A DNA stretch of 54,909 nt from Paludibacteraceae bacterium (GCA_017632345.1 JAGBRL010000058.1:1-54909); one strand, 5' to 3'; numbered from the stretch's first letter, positions 15,736-25,681 are shown. Program-made: numbers and translations. Notes: generated from the letters alone by a model not told the origin.

Positions 15736-15741
15736 AAACAA

Positions 15742-15770
15742 AGCCTCGGAAGTTTTTGGCTTCTGAGGCT
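15742..15770 (+). terminator. Possible hairpin after pyrC
   Basis: AGCCTCGGAAG pairs imperfectly with CTTCTGAGGCT around a short T-rich loop, just after the pyrC stop. No T run follows, so it may be an inefficient terminator or an RNA-stability hairpin before the small HTH gene. Confidence 0.4.
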
Positions 15771-15800
15771 GCCTAATATAATGTCAAAAACCAAGTGTGT

Positions 15801-16064
15801 ATGAGTACGACAATTTCATTTAACGAACTGAGAAGCATCAAAGACAGTTTGCCAGATGGCAGCATTCACAAAATTGCGGAAGAGCTTAACGTTTCTGTTG
15901 AAACTGTGCGCAATTACTTCGGAGGACAAAACTTTGAAGACGGCAAGTGTTGCGGACTACATATTGAGCCAGGACCTGACGGCGGCATCGTGGTGCTGTA
16001 CGACTCTGCCATTTTGGATATGGCTATAAAAATTCTTCAGGAAAGTTTTTCTGACGATTTGTAA
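15801..16064 (+). CDS. Small helix-turn-helix DNA-binding protein
   Basis: 87 aa from the ATG at 15801; a GTG two codons upstream is possible but less likely. Residues about 21-38 (SIHKIAEELNVSVETVRN) form a good helix-turn-helix, followed by an FGG turn and a beta-like GLHIEPGPDGGIVVLYD segment. Small proteins of this kind occur widely in Bacteroidales as uncharacterised DNA-binding proteins. It lies 65 bp after pyrC and ahead of a strong structured terminator. Target genes are unknown. Confidence 0.75.
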   Translation: MSTTISFNELRSIKDSLPDGSIHKIAEELNVSVETVRNYFGGQNFEDGKCCGLHIEPGPDGGIVVLYDSAILDMAIKILQESFSDDL

Positions 16065-16091
16065 GGCAGACTCTGTAAAATCTGAAAACTC

Positions 16092-16170
16092 AGCCATTTG
16101 CATCAACCTTAGAAGGATAAGTCCTTCTTCGCACCTTGCCATAATCTTGTTGATGCAGATGGCTTTTTTA
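16092..16170 (+). terminator. Large two-stem RNA structure ending in a T run
   Basis: AGCCATTTGCATCAAC (16092-16107) pairs with GTTGATGCAGATGGCT (16149-16164) over 16 positions with one wobble, and T's follow directly. A second hairpin, AGAAGGA-TAAG-TCCTTCT (16111-16128), is enclosed. It is a terminator for the pyrC-HTH transcript at least; the nested design is larger than needed and could be a small RNA or attenuator. Confidence 0.7.
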
Positions 16171-16343
16171 TGAAATGCTGTATCTATGTGACTTATTAGT
16201 TTGTCTTATACGAAAAGCGTCCGAAACCCAAGGCCCCGGACCGCTATTTTCGCTTCAATATTTCAAACTGAAGACTTGACGATGATTCTGCTAATTTCAG
16301 TACATGAAAAAAGATTGCAATACGCAGAATTTATAAATCCGCC

Positions 16344-17420
16344 TTAACTTTCCGTCTCAAAAAAGACCTTGTAATAATGCATCCCTACCCTCTGGTCAAA
16401 ACCCCTTTCTATAAGATTCTGACCTCCATGCACGTAAATGTGAAAATTCTTGTCAAGTTTTAGCACAGACTTGAAGTTTTTGTTTTCCTTTTTAACTATA
16501 TCCGGAGATATTTTAAACTCGGTCCTGTCCATATCCACCCCTGTATTTTCCGAATACTCCTGCTTATACATCTTAAAAGCGTCAATAACGTCCGAATTTC
16601 CGCCAAGCACCTCTTGTTCAAAGTTTTCTTCATTAAACATGGTATTTCCTTTGAAATAATCCATCGAACGATTTTGCATCTCGATCTGGTCCGTACGCTG
16701 CACCTCCTCGCTTGCCGCCGGAGAAAAGACGTTATTTACAAACCCTTTGTACAAGTCTATGTAATTTTGAGTAAAGAAGGTCTCGTCCTGACGCAATGTC
16801 AGCCCAAGAAAATTATCTTTCCAAAAGACAGCCTCGCCCTGCTTGCTAATCTTGTCAATAAGAGAAACTGCAAATCCCTTCTCTCTCTCCACATTAAAAA
16901 TAAGGCAGCCTTTATCCAGTTTCTTTATGTTAATACCATCTTCGCAATTAACTTCAAAAGATTCGCCATTAGTCGCCACCTTCAAATATGTCTCTTTGTT
17001 TTCAGACTTGAACAGCCCTATGCATTTGACTGTCTCTCCAAAGATTTCAATATCATCAAACAACGACACATAAAATTCGCCTGGCTTAATATTAGGATGC
17101 AAAGAATTTTCATAAAGCAGCTGCGCCAATATTCTCGAATGTTCGTAAAACACATTAGGATTGTCAAATATGGCGCACGCAGAGCCATAGACCAAATTTG
17201 TTGCGAGGTCTGCATTCCTCCCTTCAAAATGATACAGATTAGGCTCTCTGAAAGAAGCTACGAAATATTGCTTCAGAAGCATCGGTATTGGGCTCTCTCC
17301 GTCATAACTATCCAACGGCAGACAGCTCTTCGAATACACATTCTCCGTATTCTCCGAACGCGACCCTATCTTATGAATAACCAGTTTCTCTATTCTTGCA
17401 TTTAACGCACTGAATAACAT
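16344..17420 (-). CDS. Nucleoid-associated protein (NA37/YejK family)
   Basis: 358 aa. It starts LNARIEKLVIHKIGSR, the typical opening of 37-kDa nucleoid-associated proteins, and continues with a short acidic region, GEFYVSLFDDIE, a central IGLFKSENKETYLKV strand and a C-terminal FKSVLKLDKNFHIYVHGG segment. In E. coli YejK/NdpA is found with the nucleoid; its action is poorly understood. Convergent with the pyrC-HTH unit and 17 bp downstream of the HAD gene, with which it may be cotranscribed. Family assignment rests on overall pattern, not a catalytic motif. Confidence 0.75.
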   Translation of the reverse strand: MLFSALNARIEKLVIHKIGSRSENTENVYSKSCLPLDSYDGESPIPMLLKQYFVASFREPNLYHFEGRNADLATNLVYGSACAIFDNPNVFYEHSRILAQLLYENSLHPNIKPGEFYVSLFDDIEIFGETVKCIGLFKSENKETYLKVATNGESFEVNCEDGINIKKLDKGCLIFNVEREKGFAVSLIDKISKQGEAVFWKDNFLGLTLRQDETFFTQNYIDLYKGFVNNVFSPAASEEVQRTDQIEMQNRSMDYFKGNTMFNEENFEQEVLGGNSDVIDAFKMYKQEYSENTGVDMDRTEFKISPDIVKKENKNFKSVLKLDKNFHIYVHGGQNLIERGFDQRVGMHYYKVFFETES

Positions 17421-17437
17421 ATAGTCTATATTTATCG

Positions 17438-18166
17438 TTAAACATTATTTGAACAACGAAAGATGTTCGGCAAGTCGTCTGCAAACTCCCTCATGTTTCC
17501 ATACAGAAGGTCCACGCCACGGCTCAGCAACTCTTCATCTTTCAAGATTCCAGTATTTACAGCAACAGTGAAAAGACCAGCCGCCTTAGCCGAGAGAACA
17601 CCAAGCGGAGCATTTTCCACCACTATGACCTGCTCTGCTGTCAGTCCGCCCTTCTGCAAAGCCATCAGGTACGGCTCCGGATCTGGCTTTCCTTTCTTTA
17701 CATCAAAAGCTGTCACCATCTTGTCTGGAGAAAAGAAGCCGGGAAAATGATGATTAAGCCTGTTAAGCAAACTTCTTTGCCCTGATCCGGTAACTATATG
17801 AATATCAATGCCGGCAGATTTCACAAACTGCAGCACATCTATTATGTTAGCCATCGGCTTCGCCTCGCCAAGCGTCTCAAAGAAATCTGACTTTATCTTA
17901 TAAATTTCCTGACACTCCTCTTCTGTCGCTCCATGCCCTAACTGTCTATTATACACGTCGTTTATTGTAGAAGAGCCGGTCATGCCCTCTCTCATATAGG
18001 CCTCATACTCGTTAAATTCGAAGCCTTTGCTGGTCAGCGCGTGCACCCAAGCTTTTGCATGATGAGACATAGAATCAAACAGGACACCGTCCATATCAAA
18101 CAGAAACGCCCTTAAATTTAGCGCCTTAAGTTTGTCTGCTATATCTTTTCTATCTGACAATTTCAT
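17438..18166 (-). CDS. HAD-family hydrolase, beta-phosphoglucomutase-like
   Basis: 242 aa from the ATG at 18166, chosen because AAGGTG lies at proper distance before it; an upstream ATG adds nine residues. HAD motif I is FLFDMDGVLFDSM (both aspartates present), motif II VTGSGQRS, motif III KKGKPDPEPYL and motif IV VVENAPLGVLSAKAAG. A helical cap follows motif I. This makes it a phosphatase or phosphomutase of subfamily I; the substrate is unknown. It is divergent from obgE, with a 118-bp shared promoter region. Confidence 0.87.
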   Translation of the reverse strand: MKLSDRKDIADKLKALNLRAFLFDMDGVLFDSMSHHAKAWVHALTSKGFEFNEYEAYMREGMTGSSTINDVYNRQLGHGATEEECQEIYKIKSDFFETLGEAKPMANIIDVLQFVKSAGIDIHIVTGSGQRSLLNRLNHHFPGFFSPDKMVTAFDVKKGKPDPEPYLMALQKGGLTAEQVIVVENAPLGVLSAKAAGLFTVAVNTGILKDEELLSRGVDLLYGNMREFADDLPNIFRCSNNV

Positions 18167-18208
18167 ATTATTCACCTTGTAAATCAAATGCAAAGTTAAA
18201 AATTTTAT

Positions 18209-18216
18209 TAAATTTG
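18209..18216 (+). promoter_or_regulatory. Putative -7 box of obgE
   Basis: TAAATTTG fits TAnnTTTG, 68 bp before the obgE ATG. The surrounding 26 bp closely resemble those before the glycosyltransferase gene at 13603. Confidence 0.45.
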
Positions 18217-18284
18217 CACGTTGTTTTCTAAAATTTATGGGTTACAGTTTCAAAAAGTTCCCTATAACACTAAAAAATTGATTT

Positions 18285-19424
18285 ATGGCAGAGACTAATT
18301 TTGTTGATTACGTGAAAATATTTTGCCGCTCCGGACGAGGCGGTGCAGGGTCTGCGCATCTGCATCGTGAAAAGTACGTGCCTAAAGGCGGTCCTGACGG
18401 AGGCGACGGCGGACGAGGCGGTCACATCATTCTTAAAGGGAACAAGAACTACTGGACTCTTATTCACCTGAAATACGCTCGTCATATATTTGCCGGCAAC
18501 GGTGAAAGCGGCGGTCATAGCCGCAGTTTCGGCGCTAATGGCGAGGACAAAATAATAGAGGTGCCTTGCGGCACTGTCGTTTATGACGCCGACACTGGCG
18601 AGTTTATATGCGACGTGACAGAACATGACCAGGAGGTTATCTTGCTGAAAGGTGGTCGTGGCGGACTCGGAAACTGGCACTTCAAATCGGCTACAAACCA
18701 AACTCCGCGATTTGCACAGCCTGGCGAGCCTGCTATTGAAAAAAATATAATTCTGGAACTGAAAGTTCTGGCAGACGTCGGACTGGTCGGTTTTCCTAAC
18801 GCAGGAAAGTCAACGCTGCTTTCTGTAGTGTCGGCCGCAAAACCTAAAATTGCGAACTATCCGTTCACCACTCTTGTGCCAAACCTCGGAATTGTGCCTT
18901 ACCGCGACGGCAAATCGTTCGCAATGGCAGACATTCCTGGTATAATCGAAGGCGCGTCTGAAGGTAAAGGGCTTGGCCTTAGATTCTTGAGACATATTGA
19001 ACGAAACGCAATTCTGCTGTTCCTCGTTCCTGCTGATGCTGACGATATAAATAAGGAGTACGAAATTCTGCTCAACGAACTGGAGAATTTCAATCCGGAA
19101 CTGCTTGAAAAACAGCGCGTGCTTGCCATATCCAAGTCTGACATGCTTGACGAAGAGCTAATCGAAGCGATAAGAGAAACGTTGCCTAAGGATGTTCCGC
19201 ACGTGTTCCTCTCTTCTGTCGCAGGAATCGGTGTCACAGAACTGAAAGACCTGCTCTGGACCGAACTGAGCAAAGATGTGGACAGACACACTACTATCAC
19301 GCACCGCCCTATCGACCTTTCTTCTTGCGAAGATGACTGGGACGATGTGGAAGAATTTGACGAAGAGGAATTTGACTATATCGACGAAGACTTTGAAGAG
19401 GACTGGGACGATGAAAAAAAATAA
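18285..19424 (+). CDS. obgE: Obg GTPase involved in 50S ribosome assembly
   Basis: 379 aa. The N-terminal glycine-rich Obg domain (about 1-160) contains [13 protein letters not shown] and [15 protein letters not shown]. The GTPase domain has GFPNAGKST near 168-176, FTTLVPNLG (switch I), [16 protein letters not shown] (G3) and ISKSD (G4). The C-terminus is a highly acidic Asp/Glu tail of about 35 residues ([14 protein letters not shown]), as in other Bacteroidota Obg proteins. The gene overlaps pgeF by 14 bp, which suggests coupled translation. Confidence 0.95.
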   Translation: MAETNFVDYVKIFCRSGRGGAGSAHLHREKYVPKGGPDGGDGGRGGHIILKGNKNYWTLIHLKYARHIFAGNGESGGHSRSFGANGEDKIIEVPCGTVVYDADTGEFICDVTEHDQEVILLKGGRGGLGNWHFKSATNQTPRFAQPGEPAIEKNIILELKVLADVGLVGFPNAGKSTLLSVVSAAKPKIANYPFTTLVPNLGIVPYRDGKSFAMADIPGIIEGASEGKGLGLRFLRHIERNAILLFLVPADADDINKEYEILLNELENFNPELLEKQRVLAISKSDMLDEELIEAIRETLPKDVPHVFLSSVAGIGVTELKDLLWTELSKDVDRHTTITHRPIDLSSCEDDWDDVEEFDEEEFDYIDEDFEEDWDDEKK

Positions 19425-20232
19425 AAATCAAAACGTGGCAGCTTTAAAGGCTGCCTCTTTTGAATATTCTAAACTGTTCTCTAAACTTGGAGTAACGCAC
19501 TTTTTCTCCACAAGAGCTGGTGGTGTGAGCGACGGGTTATACTCGGAATTGAACCTTGGCGAATACTGCGGAGACAATCCTGACTGTGTACGTGTCAACA
19601 GAGAATTAGTCTGCTCTGCCGTTGGCGCTAAGAGACTTTTTGTGCCCCGCGAAATTCACGAGTCTGAAATTTGCGAAATTGACAGTTCCTTCCTTTCCCT
19701 TTCTGAAATAGATGTTAGAGAGAGACTTTTGAAATACGACGCGCTTATCACAAACGTGAAGGGAATATGCATTGGCGTCACTACCGCAGATTGCGTTCCT
19801 CTTCTGCTTTTTGACAAAGAGAACAATGCGGCAGCCGCAGTACACGCCGGATGGCGAGGTGTGGTCAAAGAGATAGCAACTAAAACAATTCGCAAAATGT
19901 CTGAACGTTACGGATCTGTACCCTCTAATATCTATGCGGTAACCGGCCCGGCTATCGGAGCAGATGTGTTTGAGGTTGGAGATGAAGTTATCGCGGAATT
20001 TGAAAAAGCCTTCTCAGTGCATGAAATGGAACAAATCAAATACGGCTATCGCAACGACAAAGTTACGCTAAACCTGCAAAAATCTTTAGAGATTCAGCTG
20101 GTAAACTGCAACATACCGCCATGCAATATAGAAACAAATATAAACTGCACCTACTCGAGCACGAGGTACTTTTCAGCCCGACGAGACGGACTAAAATCCG
20201 GAAGAGCCGTCAGTGCCATTATGCTGAGGTAA
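19411..20232 (+). CDS. pgeF: Peptidoglycan editing factor (YfiH, laccase-domain family)
   Basis: 273 aa from the ATG at 19411, inside the end of obgE; a longer frame upstream is only obgE shadow. The family motifs are present: [24 protein letters not shown] (metal cysteine), [12 protein letters not shown] (metal histidine), [13 protein letters not shown] and [13 protein letters not shown] near the end. PgeF hydrolyses wrongly incorporated L-Ser-containing muropeptide precursors; YfiH homologs were earlier called polyphenol oxidases. It is convergent with ybaK, only 7 bp between stops. Confidence 0.9.
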   Translation: MKKNKNQNVAALKAASFEYSKLFSKLGVTHFFSTRAGGVSDGLYSELNLGEYCGDNPDCVRVNRELVCSAVGAKRLFVPREIHESEICEIDSSFLSLSEIDVRERLLKYDALITNVKGICIGVTTADCVPLLLFDKENNAAAAVHAGWRGVVKEIATKTIRKMSERYGSVPSNIYAVTGPAIGADVFEVGDEVIAEFEKAFSVHEMEQIKYGYRNDKVTLNLQKSLEIQLVNCNIPPCNIETNINCTYSSTRYFSARRDGLKSGRAVSAIMLR

Positions 20233-20239
20233 AGGGGAA

Positions 20240-20719
20240 CTATTTTGAAACAAGCTCGCACACCGTCATTTCGCAACAGTCTATAAGTTTTTGCGGTTCT
20301 ATCTTTATCTGCAGACCTCTGACACCACCGCTCACATATATAAAAGGATACAATGGTGCAGTGTTATGAATAAACGTCGGGAACTTCTTTTTCATGCCAA
20401 GCGGCGAACATCCTCCACGAATATAACCCGTAACCCCTAAAATATCCTTCATTGGTATCAAGTCACAACTTTTATTACCAGACACCTTTGCAGCAAATTT
20501 AAGATTCAGTTCATCAGCTCCCGGAATAACGCATACAAAAAATCCGCTTTTGTCTCCACGCAACACAAGCGTCTTAAAGACCTGCTCAATCGGCTCGCTC
20601 AACTGTTCCGCCACATGCACAGCACTAAGGTCGCTCTCGTCAACCTGATATGGCACAAGTTCATACGCAATCTTTTTAGAATCCAGCAACCTTGCCGCAT
20701 TTGTCTTTTGTATCTTCAT
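20240..20719 (-). CDS. ybaK: Cys-tRNA(Pro)/Cys-tRNA(Cys) deacylase
   Basis: 159 aa. YbaK-type trans-editing proteins hydrolyse mischarged Cys-tRNA(Pro). Diagnostic features are KTNAARLLDSKKI at the start, VFKTLVLRGDKSG with the catalytic lysine, and GYIRGGCSPLGMKKKFPT near residues 99-116. Length is normal. It lies downstream of glyA but a terminator separates them. Confidence 0.92.
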   Translation of the reverse strand: MKIQKTNAARLLDSKKIAYELVPYQVDESDLSAVHVAEQLSEPIEQVFKTLVLRGDKSGFFVCVIPGADELNLKFAAKVSGNKSCDLIPMKDILGVTGYIRGGCSPLGMKKKFPTFIHNTAPLYPFIYVSGGVRGLQIKIEPQKLIDCCEMTVCELVSK

Positions 20720-20736
20720 ATAAATTTAAACGATTA

Positions 20737-20769
20737 AAAAAGAGACGTCCCTCGTGAACGTCTCTTTTG
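20737..20769 (-). terminator. Terminator of glyA
   Basis: AGAGACGT and ACGTCTCT pair around a 9-nt loop, with A and T runs outside, so it can act in both directions. It lies about 50 bp beyond the glyA stop. Confidence 0.82.
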
Positions 20770-20818
20770 TATATTAAAATCAAAGCAACCTCTCGCATAC
20801 AAGCAAGAAACTGCAAAA

Positions 20819-22099
20819 TTACCATGCGAACAATGGATAGTCCGCCATTATCTTGTTCACTTTTTCACGAACAGCAGCAATCGTCTTGTCGCATTCAGGA
20901 GCAGAAAGCACAGTGTCTATCATTTCCACGATTTCTTCCATCAACGGCTCCTTAGCGCCACGAGTTGTGATAGCCGGTGTACCGAAACGCAAACCAGAAG
21001 TCTGGAACGGAGAACGACTGTCAAACGGCACCATGTTCTTGTTAGTTGTGATATCAGCAGCCACCAAAGCCTTTTCTGCCAATTTACCTGTAAGTTCAGG
21101 GAACTTCGGACGCAAATCGACAAGCATTGAGTGATTGTCAGTTCCATCAGAGATAATTTTATACCCCTTAGCCATGAAAGCGTTAGCCATTGCTGCAGCA
21201 TTAGCCTTAACCTGAGACTGGTAAGTCTTGTATTCAGGCTGCAAAGCCTCTTCAAAAGCCACAGCCTTAGCTGCGATAACGTGCTCTAGCGGTCCGCCTT
21301 GGATACCAGGGAAAACAGCAGAGTCAAGCAAAGCAGACATCATTCTGACTTCGCCCTTTGGAGTCTTCTTGCCCCATGGATTTTCAAAGTCCTTGCCCAT
21401 CATAATGACACCACCACGAGGACCACGAAGAGTCTTGTGAGTTGTAGATGTTACGATATGAGCGTGCTTAACCGGATTTTCCAACAAGCCAGCAGCGATA
21501 AGACCGGCCGGGTGAGCCATGTCAACCATGAAGATTGCGCCAATTTCGTCAGCAACCTTACGGATACGAGCGTAATCCCATTCACGAGAATAAGCAGACG
21601 CTCCCGCAATAATCAACTTAGGCTTTTCTGCACGAGCAACCTGTTCCAGCTGGTCGTAGTCAACACGTCCGGTTTCTTCCTTAACGTTATATTCCAAAGC
21701 GTTGAACATCAAACCAGAGAAGTTCACTGGCGAACCATGAGAAAGGTGACCGCCGTGCGACAAGTTAAGCCCCAAGAATTTGTCGCCAGCATTCATACAA
21801 GCCAAGAAAACAGCTGCATTAGCCTGAGCTCCTGAGTGCGGCTGCACGTTAGCCCATTCTGCTCCGAAGATCTTCTTTAGCCTGTCTATGGCAAGCTGCT
21901 CGCTCAAGTCAACAACCTCACAACCTCCGTAGTATCTCTTTCCGGGATAACCTTCGGCGTACTTGTTTGTCAAGCATGAACCCATTGCCTGCATAACTTG
22001 TTCACTCACGAAATTTTCAGATGCGATAAGCTCGATGCCCTTGAGCTGACGCTGACGTTCTTTTTCGATAATTTCGAAAATTGCATTGTCTCTCTTCAT
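20819..22099 (-). CDS. glyA: Serine hydroxymethyltransferase
   Basis: 426 aa from the ATG at 22099 ([14 protein letters not shown]), the usual start; the longer open frame adds 15 residues not seen in the family. The enzyme interconverts serine and glycine with tetrahydrofolate. Visible motifs are [50 protein letters not shown] and [13 protein letters not shown] with the PLP-binding lysine. Monocistronic, with a -7 box and a terminator. Confidence 0.96.
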   Translation of the reverse strand: MKRDNAIFEIIEKERQRQLKGIELIASENFVSEQVMQAMGSCLTNKYAEGYPGKRYYGGCEVVDLSEQLAIDRLKKIFGAEWANVQPHSGAQANAAVFLACMNAGDKFLGLNLSHGGHLSHGSPVNFSGLMFNALEYNVKEETGRVDYDQLEQVARAEKPKLIIAGASAYSREWDYARIRKVADEIGAIFMVDMAHPAGLIAAGLLENPVKHAHIVTSTTHKTLRGPRGGVIMMGKDFENPWGKKTPKGEVRMMSALLDSAVFPGIQGGPLEHVIAAKAVAFEEALQPEYKTYQSQVKANAAAMANAFMAKGYKIISDGTDNHSMLVDLRPKFPELTGKLAEKALVAADITTNKNMVPFDSRSPFQTSGLRFGTPAITTRGAKEPLMEEIVEMIDTVLSAPECDKTIAAVREKVNKIMADYPLFAW

Positions 22100-22141
22100 A
22101 TTGTATAATGTATAAAATTTATTCGTTTTATAGAATGTCTG

Positions 22142-22149
22142 CAAATTTA
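22142..22149 (-). promoter_or_regulatory. Putative -7 box of glyA
   Basis: TAAATTTG on the minus strand fits TAnnTTTG, 42 bp before the glyA ATG. No clear -33 TTTG is seen. Confidence 0.45.
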
Positions 22150-22353
22150 CTCTTTTTAAGTTAATTTTTAGGAAAAGTTTGAAAAAGTTTGACTTATAAG
22201 TGAAAAAATGTCCTTTATCGTGCTTTTTCTACAATTTCAACTAAACAAATTCTTGGTCTTATCGTTTTAATTAACGTAATTTGTATTGTTTTTCGTAAGA
22301 TTTGAAAAACGGACAATGGCTCGTATTCTGCGAAAAGAAGAAGTCGAGTCAAT

Positions 22354-23106
22354 ATGATGACTAAATTAAAAAGAAAAATGGACAAACAGAAAAAAACAGA
22401 AAAGAAAGAGAAAAAAGAGAATTTGCTCCTGAACATTATTTTCAACATCGTGCTGCCAGTGATTATTCTTTCTAAACTGACGGCCGAAGATAAACTTGGC
22501 CCGATTTACGGACTTATTGCGGCATTGTCTTTCCCTACTTTGTACTTTTTGTACGACCTTGCTTCGCAGAAAAAATTCAATTTTCTCTCTATCGTAGGGT
22601 TCGTGGGGATATTTCTTACGGGTATCATCGGCGTGTTTAAATTTCCGAGCGAATGGATCGCCGTTAAGGAAGCGGCCGTGCCCATGCTTATCGGCATAGC
22701 TGTACTTGTTTCGCTAAAGACACCGTACCCGCTCGTTAAAAAATTAATATACAATGACACGCTTCTTGACACAGAACGTATAGAAAACAAACTAAATGAG
22801 AACGGAAATTACGACAAGTTTGAAAAAACATTAGTTTACTCAACCTACATGCTCGCGGGCTCTTTTTTGCTCTCTTCTGTTCTTAATTTCGCTCTTGCTA
22901 AATATTTAATTCACAGTCCTACCGGCACTGAAGAGTTTTCGCAAGAACTTGCAAAAATGACAGGGCTTAGCTACCCCGTTATCGCATTGCCTTCTACATT
23001 AGTGATGTTAATCGCCCTTTTTTACCTCATAAAGAAAACGTCTAAACTGACCGGATTTGAGTTTGAAGAGCTTTTGGCAGAGAACTTAAGAGAAGAAAAC
23101 AAATAA
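22354..23106 (+). CDS. Integral membrane protein, VC0807-like
   Basis: 250 aa. A strongly basic N-terminus (residues 1-22, Lys-rich) is followed by about six membrane segments, with IIFNIVLPVIILSKL and LGPIYGLIAALSFPTLYFLYD near the front and a GIFLTGIIGVFKFP segment. The arrangement resembles the VC0807 family, which has no established role. It is 53 bp upstream of murF-alr in the same direction. Family name is tentative; membrane location is clear. Confidence 0.62.
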   Translation: MMTKLKRKMDKQKKTEKKEKKENLLLNIIFNIVLPVIILSKLTAEDKLGPIYGLIAALSFPTLYFLYDLASQKKFNFLSIVGFVGIFLTGIIGVFKFPSEWIAVKEAAVPMLIGIAVLVSLKTPYPLVKKLIYNDTLLDTERIENKLNENGNYDKFEKTLVYSTYMLAGSFLLSSVLNFALAKYLIHSPTGTEEFSQELAKMTGLSYPVIALPSTLVMLIALFYLIKKTSKLTGFEFEELLAENLREENK

Positions 23107-23159
23107 ATTTCACGCTTACGCACTTTCGGTACGTATCCTGCACTTTAAAACTTTTGAAT

Positions 23160-25622
23160 ATGTACACTATTCCAGAAATCGCTAACATCATAGGCGGAAA
23201 AGTAATTGGAAACGGGTTCGGACACATCAGCAAGCTGTCTGCAGACAGCCGAGCAATCTCGTTTCCTGAAAAAACTCTTTTCATCGCTATAAAGACAAAC
23301 AGAAATGACGGACACAAATACATCGACAGCACTTACAAGAACGGTGTGAGAAGCTTTGTCGTGTCTGACTCCAACATAGACTTTTCAAAGTATAACAACT
23401 CCAACTTCATTGTTGTGGACAGCACGCTGGACGCTCTGCAAAAATTGGCGGCTCATCACCGGAACAGATTCAATCTTCCTGTCATAGGCATAACAGGAAG
23501 CAACGGCAAAACAATCGTGAAAGAGTGGCTTTTTCAACTTCTTAACAAAGATTTTAGGATTACCCGCTCGCCAAGAAGCTACAATTCTCAAATTGGCGTG
23601 CCTTTCTCGGTGTGGGAGATGAACGCCGACAGCCAGATTGCAATATTCGAAGCTGGAATCTCTCAACCAGGAGAGATGGCCAAACTTGCTCCGGTTATAA
23701 ATCCGACAATCGGCATATTTACAAATTTGGGTGAGGCTCATCAGGAAAATTTTTCCTCCCTTAAGCAGAAATGCAACGAAAAGCTTCTTCTTTTTAAAAA
23801 CTGCGACATACTGATATATGACAAGGATAATAAACTTGTGGACATCAGTGTTCTGCAGGCTGGCTTCAAGGCCAAACTTTTGACGTTCGGCAGGTGTTCG
23901 GAAGCTGACATTCAAGTTTTGTCAACAGACAAAGACGCAGGAAGAACTACTGTCAAATATCTGTACAAATCTGTTTATCACGAATTTGAAATTCCTTTTA
24001 CTGACGACGCTTCTGTCGAAAACGCTTTGCACTGCCTCGCTGTAATGCTGCATTTGGATATTCCGCAAAAAGACATAAACGAACGAATGGCTCTTCTTGA
24101 ACCTGTGGCTATGAGGCTGGAGGTAAAAAAGGGGCTGAACGGATGCACTTTGATAAATGACAGCTACAATTCAGACTTCAACTCCCTTAGCATTGCCTTG
24201 GACTTCCTGAAACAGCAAGCCAACGTGTCTGGTGGCAAAATCACTGTTATTTTGTCCGATATATACCAAAGCGGCGAAAATCCAGAAATTCTGTACAAAC
24301 GTGTGCAGTCGCTCTTGGATAACAAAAACATAGACCGATTCATTGGAGTAGGACACGAAATCTGCAAGTTCCAAAATTTGAAATTTGCTGACGACTCTGC
24401 TTTTTTCAAAAGTACAGCCGACTTTCTTTCGCACATGGACGAACTCAATTTCCGTAAAGAAACAATACTTCTGAAAGGCTCGCGCGACTTCCAGTTCGAA
24501 GCTATTTCTGACAAACTTTCTGAGTGCGTGCACGAAACTGCGCTTGAAGTGAATCTGAGCGCTCTGGTCAGAAATTTCAATTATTTCCGTTCGTTCCTTA
24601 AACCGGAAACTAAAATCATGAGCATGGTGAAGGCTTATGCCTACGGCAGCGGCGATATTGAAGTGGCAAGGACTTTGCAGATGAACGGATGCGACTACCT
24701 TGCCGTAGCCATTGCCGACGAGGGCGAGACCCTGAGAAAAGAGGGGATACATATACCTATTGTCGTAATGAATCCAGAAAAAAACAGCTTCAGAAAGATT
24801 TTTGAAAATAATCTTGAACCTGAAATATACAGCTTCAACATGCTTGAACTTGTAATGAAAGAGGCTAAAAATCTGGGAATTACAGAATATCCGATTCATA
24901 TTAAGATTGACACTGGCATGCATAGGCTTGGGTTTAATCCGGACGAGATAGACTCGCTGATAAATAAACTGAAAGCTCAGAATTTTGTGATGCCTCGTTC
25001 TATCTTTTCGCACCTTGTCGGGTCGGACGACGCTAAATTTGACGAGTTTACAAGAAAGCAGCTCGCTTTGTTCGAAACTGCAAAGGCAAAGATGCAGAAC
25101 GCGTTCTCTCACAAGGTAATAGCTCACATACTGAATTCCGCCGGCATTGAAAGGTTCAGCGACTACCAGCACGACATGGTGCGTCTCGGCATCGGACATT
25201 ACGGCATAACTTCCGTACCTACGCAAAAACTCGAAGAGGTGTGCACTCTGAAAACTAATATTCTGCAAATTAAACACGTGCCTGCTAACGAAACCGTAGG
25301 CTACAGCCGAAAGGGGGTGCTGAATCGCGACTCCGTCATCGGAGCTATTCCGATAGGATATGCAGACGGGCTGGACCGCCATTTGGGCAATGGGGTCGGC
25401 AAAGTGCTTGTAAATGGCACACGCGCGCCTATCGTGGGAAATGTCTGTATGGACGTGTGCATGATAGACCTGACAGGAATCAACGCTGAAGAGGGCGACG
25501 AAGTAACTATATTCGGCAACGGACTGTCGATAAACGAAGTGGCGCAATGGCTCGGAACAATACCTTACGAGGTACTGACTAGCATCTCAAGACGCGTCAG
25601 ACGAATTTACTACAAAGAATAG
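23160..25622 (+). CDS. murF-alr: Fused MurF ligase / alanine racemase
   Basis: 820 aa from the ATG at 23160; an in-frame TTG two codons earlier is less likely. Residues 1-450 are MurF: ADSRAISFPEKTLFIAI, the ATP loop GITGSNGKT near 110-118, EAGISQPGEM and NDSYNSDFNS. This part adds D-Ala-D-Ala to UDP-MurNAc-tripeptide. Residues from about 460 are alanine racemase: PLP lysine at about 491 in MVKAYAYGSG, IKIDTGMHRLGF, HDMVRLGIGHYG and NVCMDVCMIDLTG. The fusion puts D-Ala supply and use in one polypeptide and is known in Bacteroidota. Both active sites look intact. Confidence 0.95.
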   Translation: MYTIPEIANIIGGKVIGNGFGHISKLSADSRAISFPEKTLFIAIKTNRNDGHKYIDSTYKNGVRSFVVSDSNIDFSKYNNSNFIVVDSTLDALQKLAAHHRNRFNLPVIGITGSNGKTIVKEWLFQLLNKDFRITRSPRSYNSQIGVPFSVWEMNADSQIAIFEAGISQPGEMAKLAPVINPTIGIFTNLGEAHQENFSSLKQKCNEKLLLFKNCDILIYDKDNKLVDISVLQAGFKAKLLTFGRCSEADIQVLSTDKDAGRTTVKYLYKSVYHEFEIPFTDDASVENALHCLAVMLHLDIPQKDINERMALLEPVAMRLEVKKGLNGCTLINDSYNSDFNSLSIALDFLKQQANVSGGKITVILSDIYQSGENPEILYKRVQSLLDNKNIDRFIGVGHEICKFQNLKFADDSAFFKSTADFLSHMDELNFRKETILLKGSRDFQFEAISDKLSECVHETALEVNLSALVRNFNYFRSFLKPETKIMSMVKAYAYGSGDIEVARTLQMNGCDYLAVAIADEGETLRKEGIHIPIVVMNPEKNSFRKIFENNLEPEIYSFNMLELVMKEAKNLGITEYPIHIKIDTGMHRLGFNPDEIDSLINKLKAQNFVMPRSIFSHLVGSDDAKFDEFTRKQLALFETAKAKMQNAFSHKVIAHILNSAGIERFSDYQHDMVRLGIGHYGITSVPTQKLEEVCTLKTNILQIKHVPANETVGYSRKGVLNRDSVIGAIPIGYADGLDRHLGNGVGKVLVNGTRAPIVGNVCMDVCMIDLTGINAEEGDEVTIFGNGLSINEVAQWLGTIPYEVLTSISRRVRRIYYKE

Positions 25623-25639
25623 GCTCACAAGCAATATTT

Positions 25640-25681
25640 GAAATGTCCGCAATTTTATGAAGAGAAAATTGCGGACATTTC
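25640..25681 (+). terminator. Long perfect hairpin after murF-alr
   Basis: GAAATGTCCGCAATTTT (25640-25656) pairs without mismatch with AAAATTGCGGACATTTC (25665-25681) around an 8-nt loop. It begins 17 bp after the stop. The usual T run is missing (CTCTT follows), so termination may depend on the stem or the hairpin may protect the transcript end. Confidence 0.55.

Noticed and set aside
16180..16343. Seventh copy of the inverted-end element family, ending AATTTATAAATCCGCCTT
   Set aside because: Only the right end fits; I could not find a convincing left end or core.
24171..25547. Long minus-strand open frame (458 codons) opposite murF-alr
   Set aside because: Antisense shadow of a well-conserved gene; no plausible start or motif.
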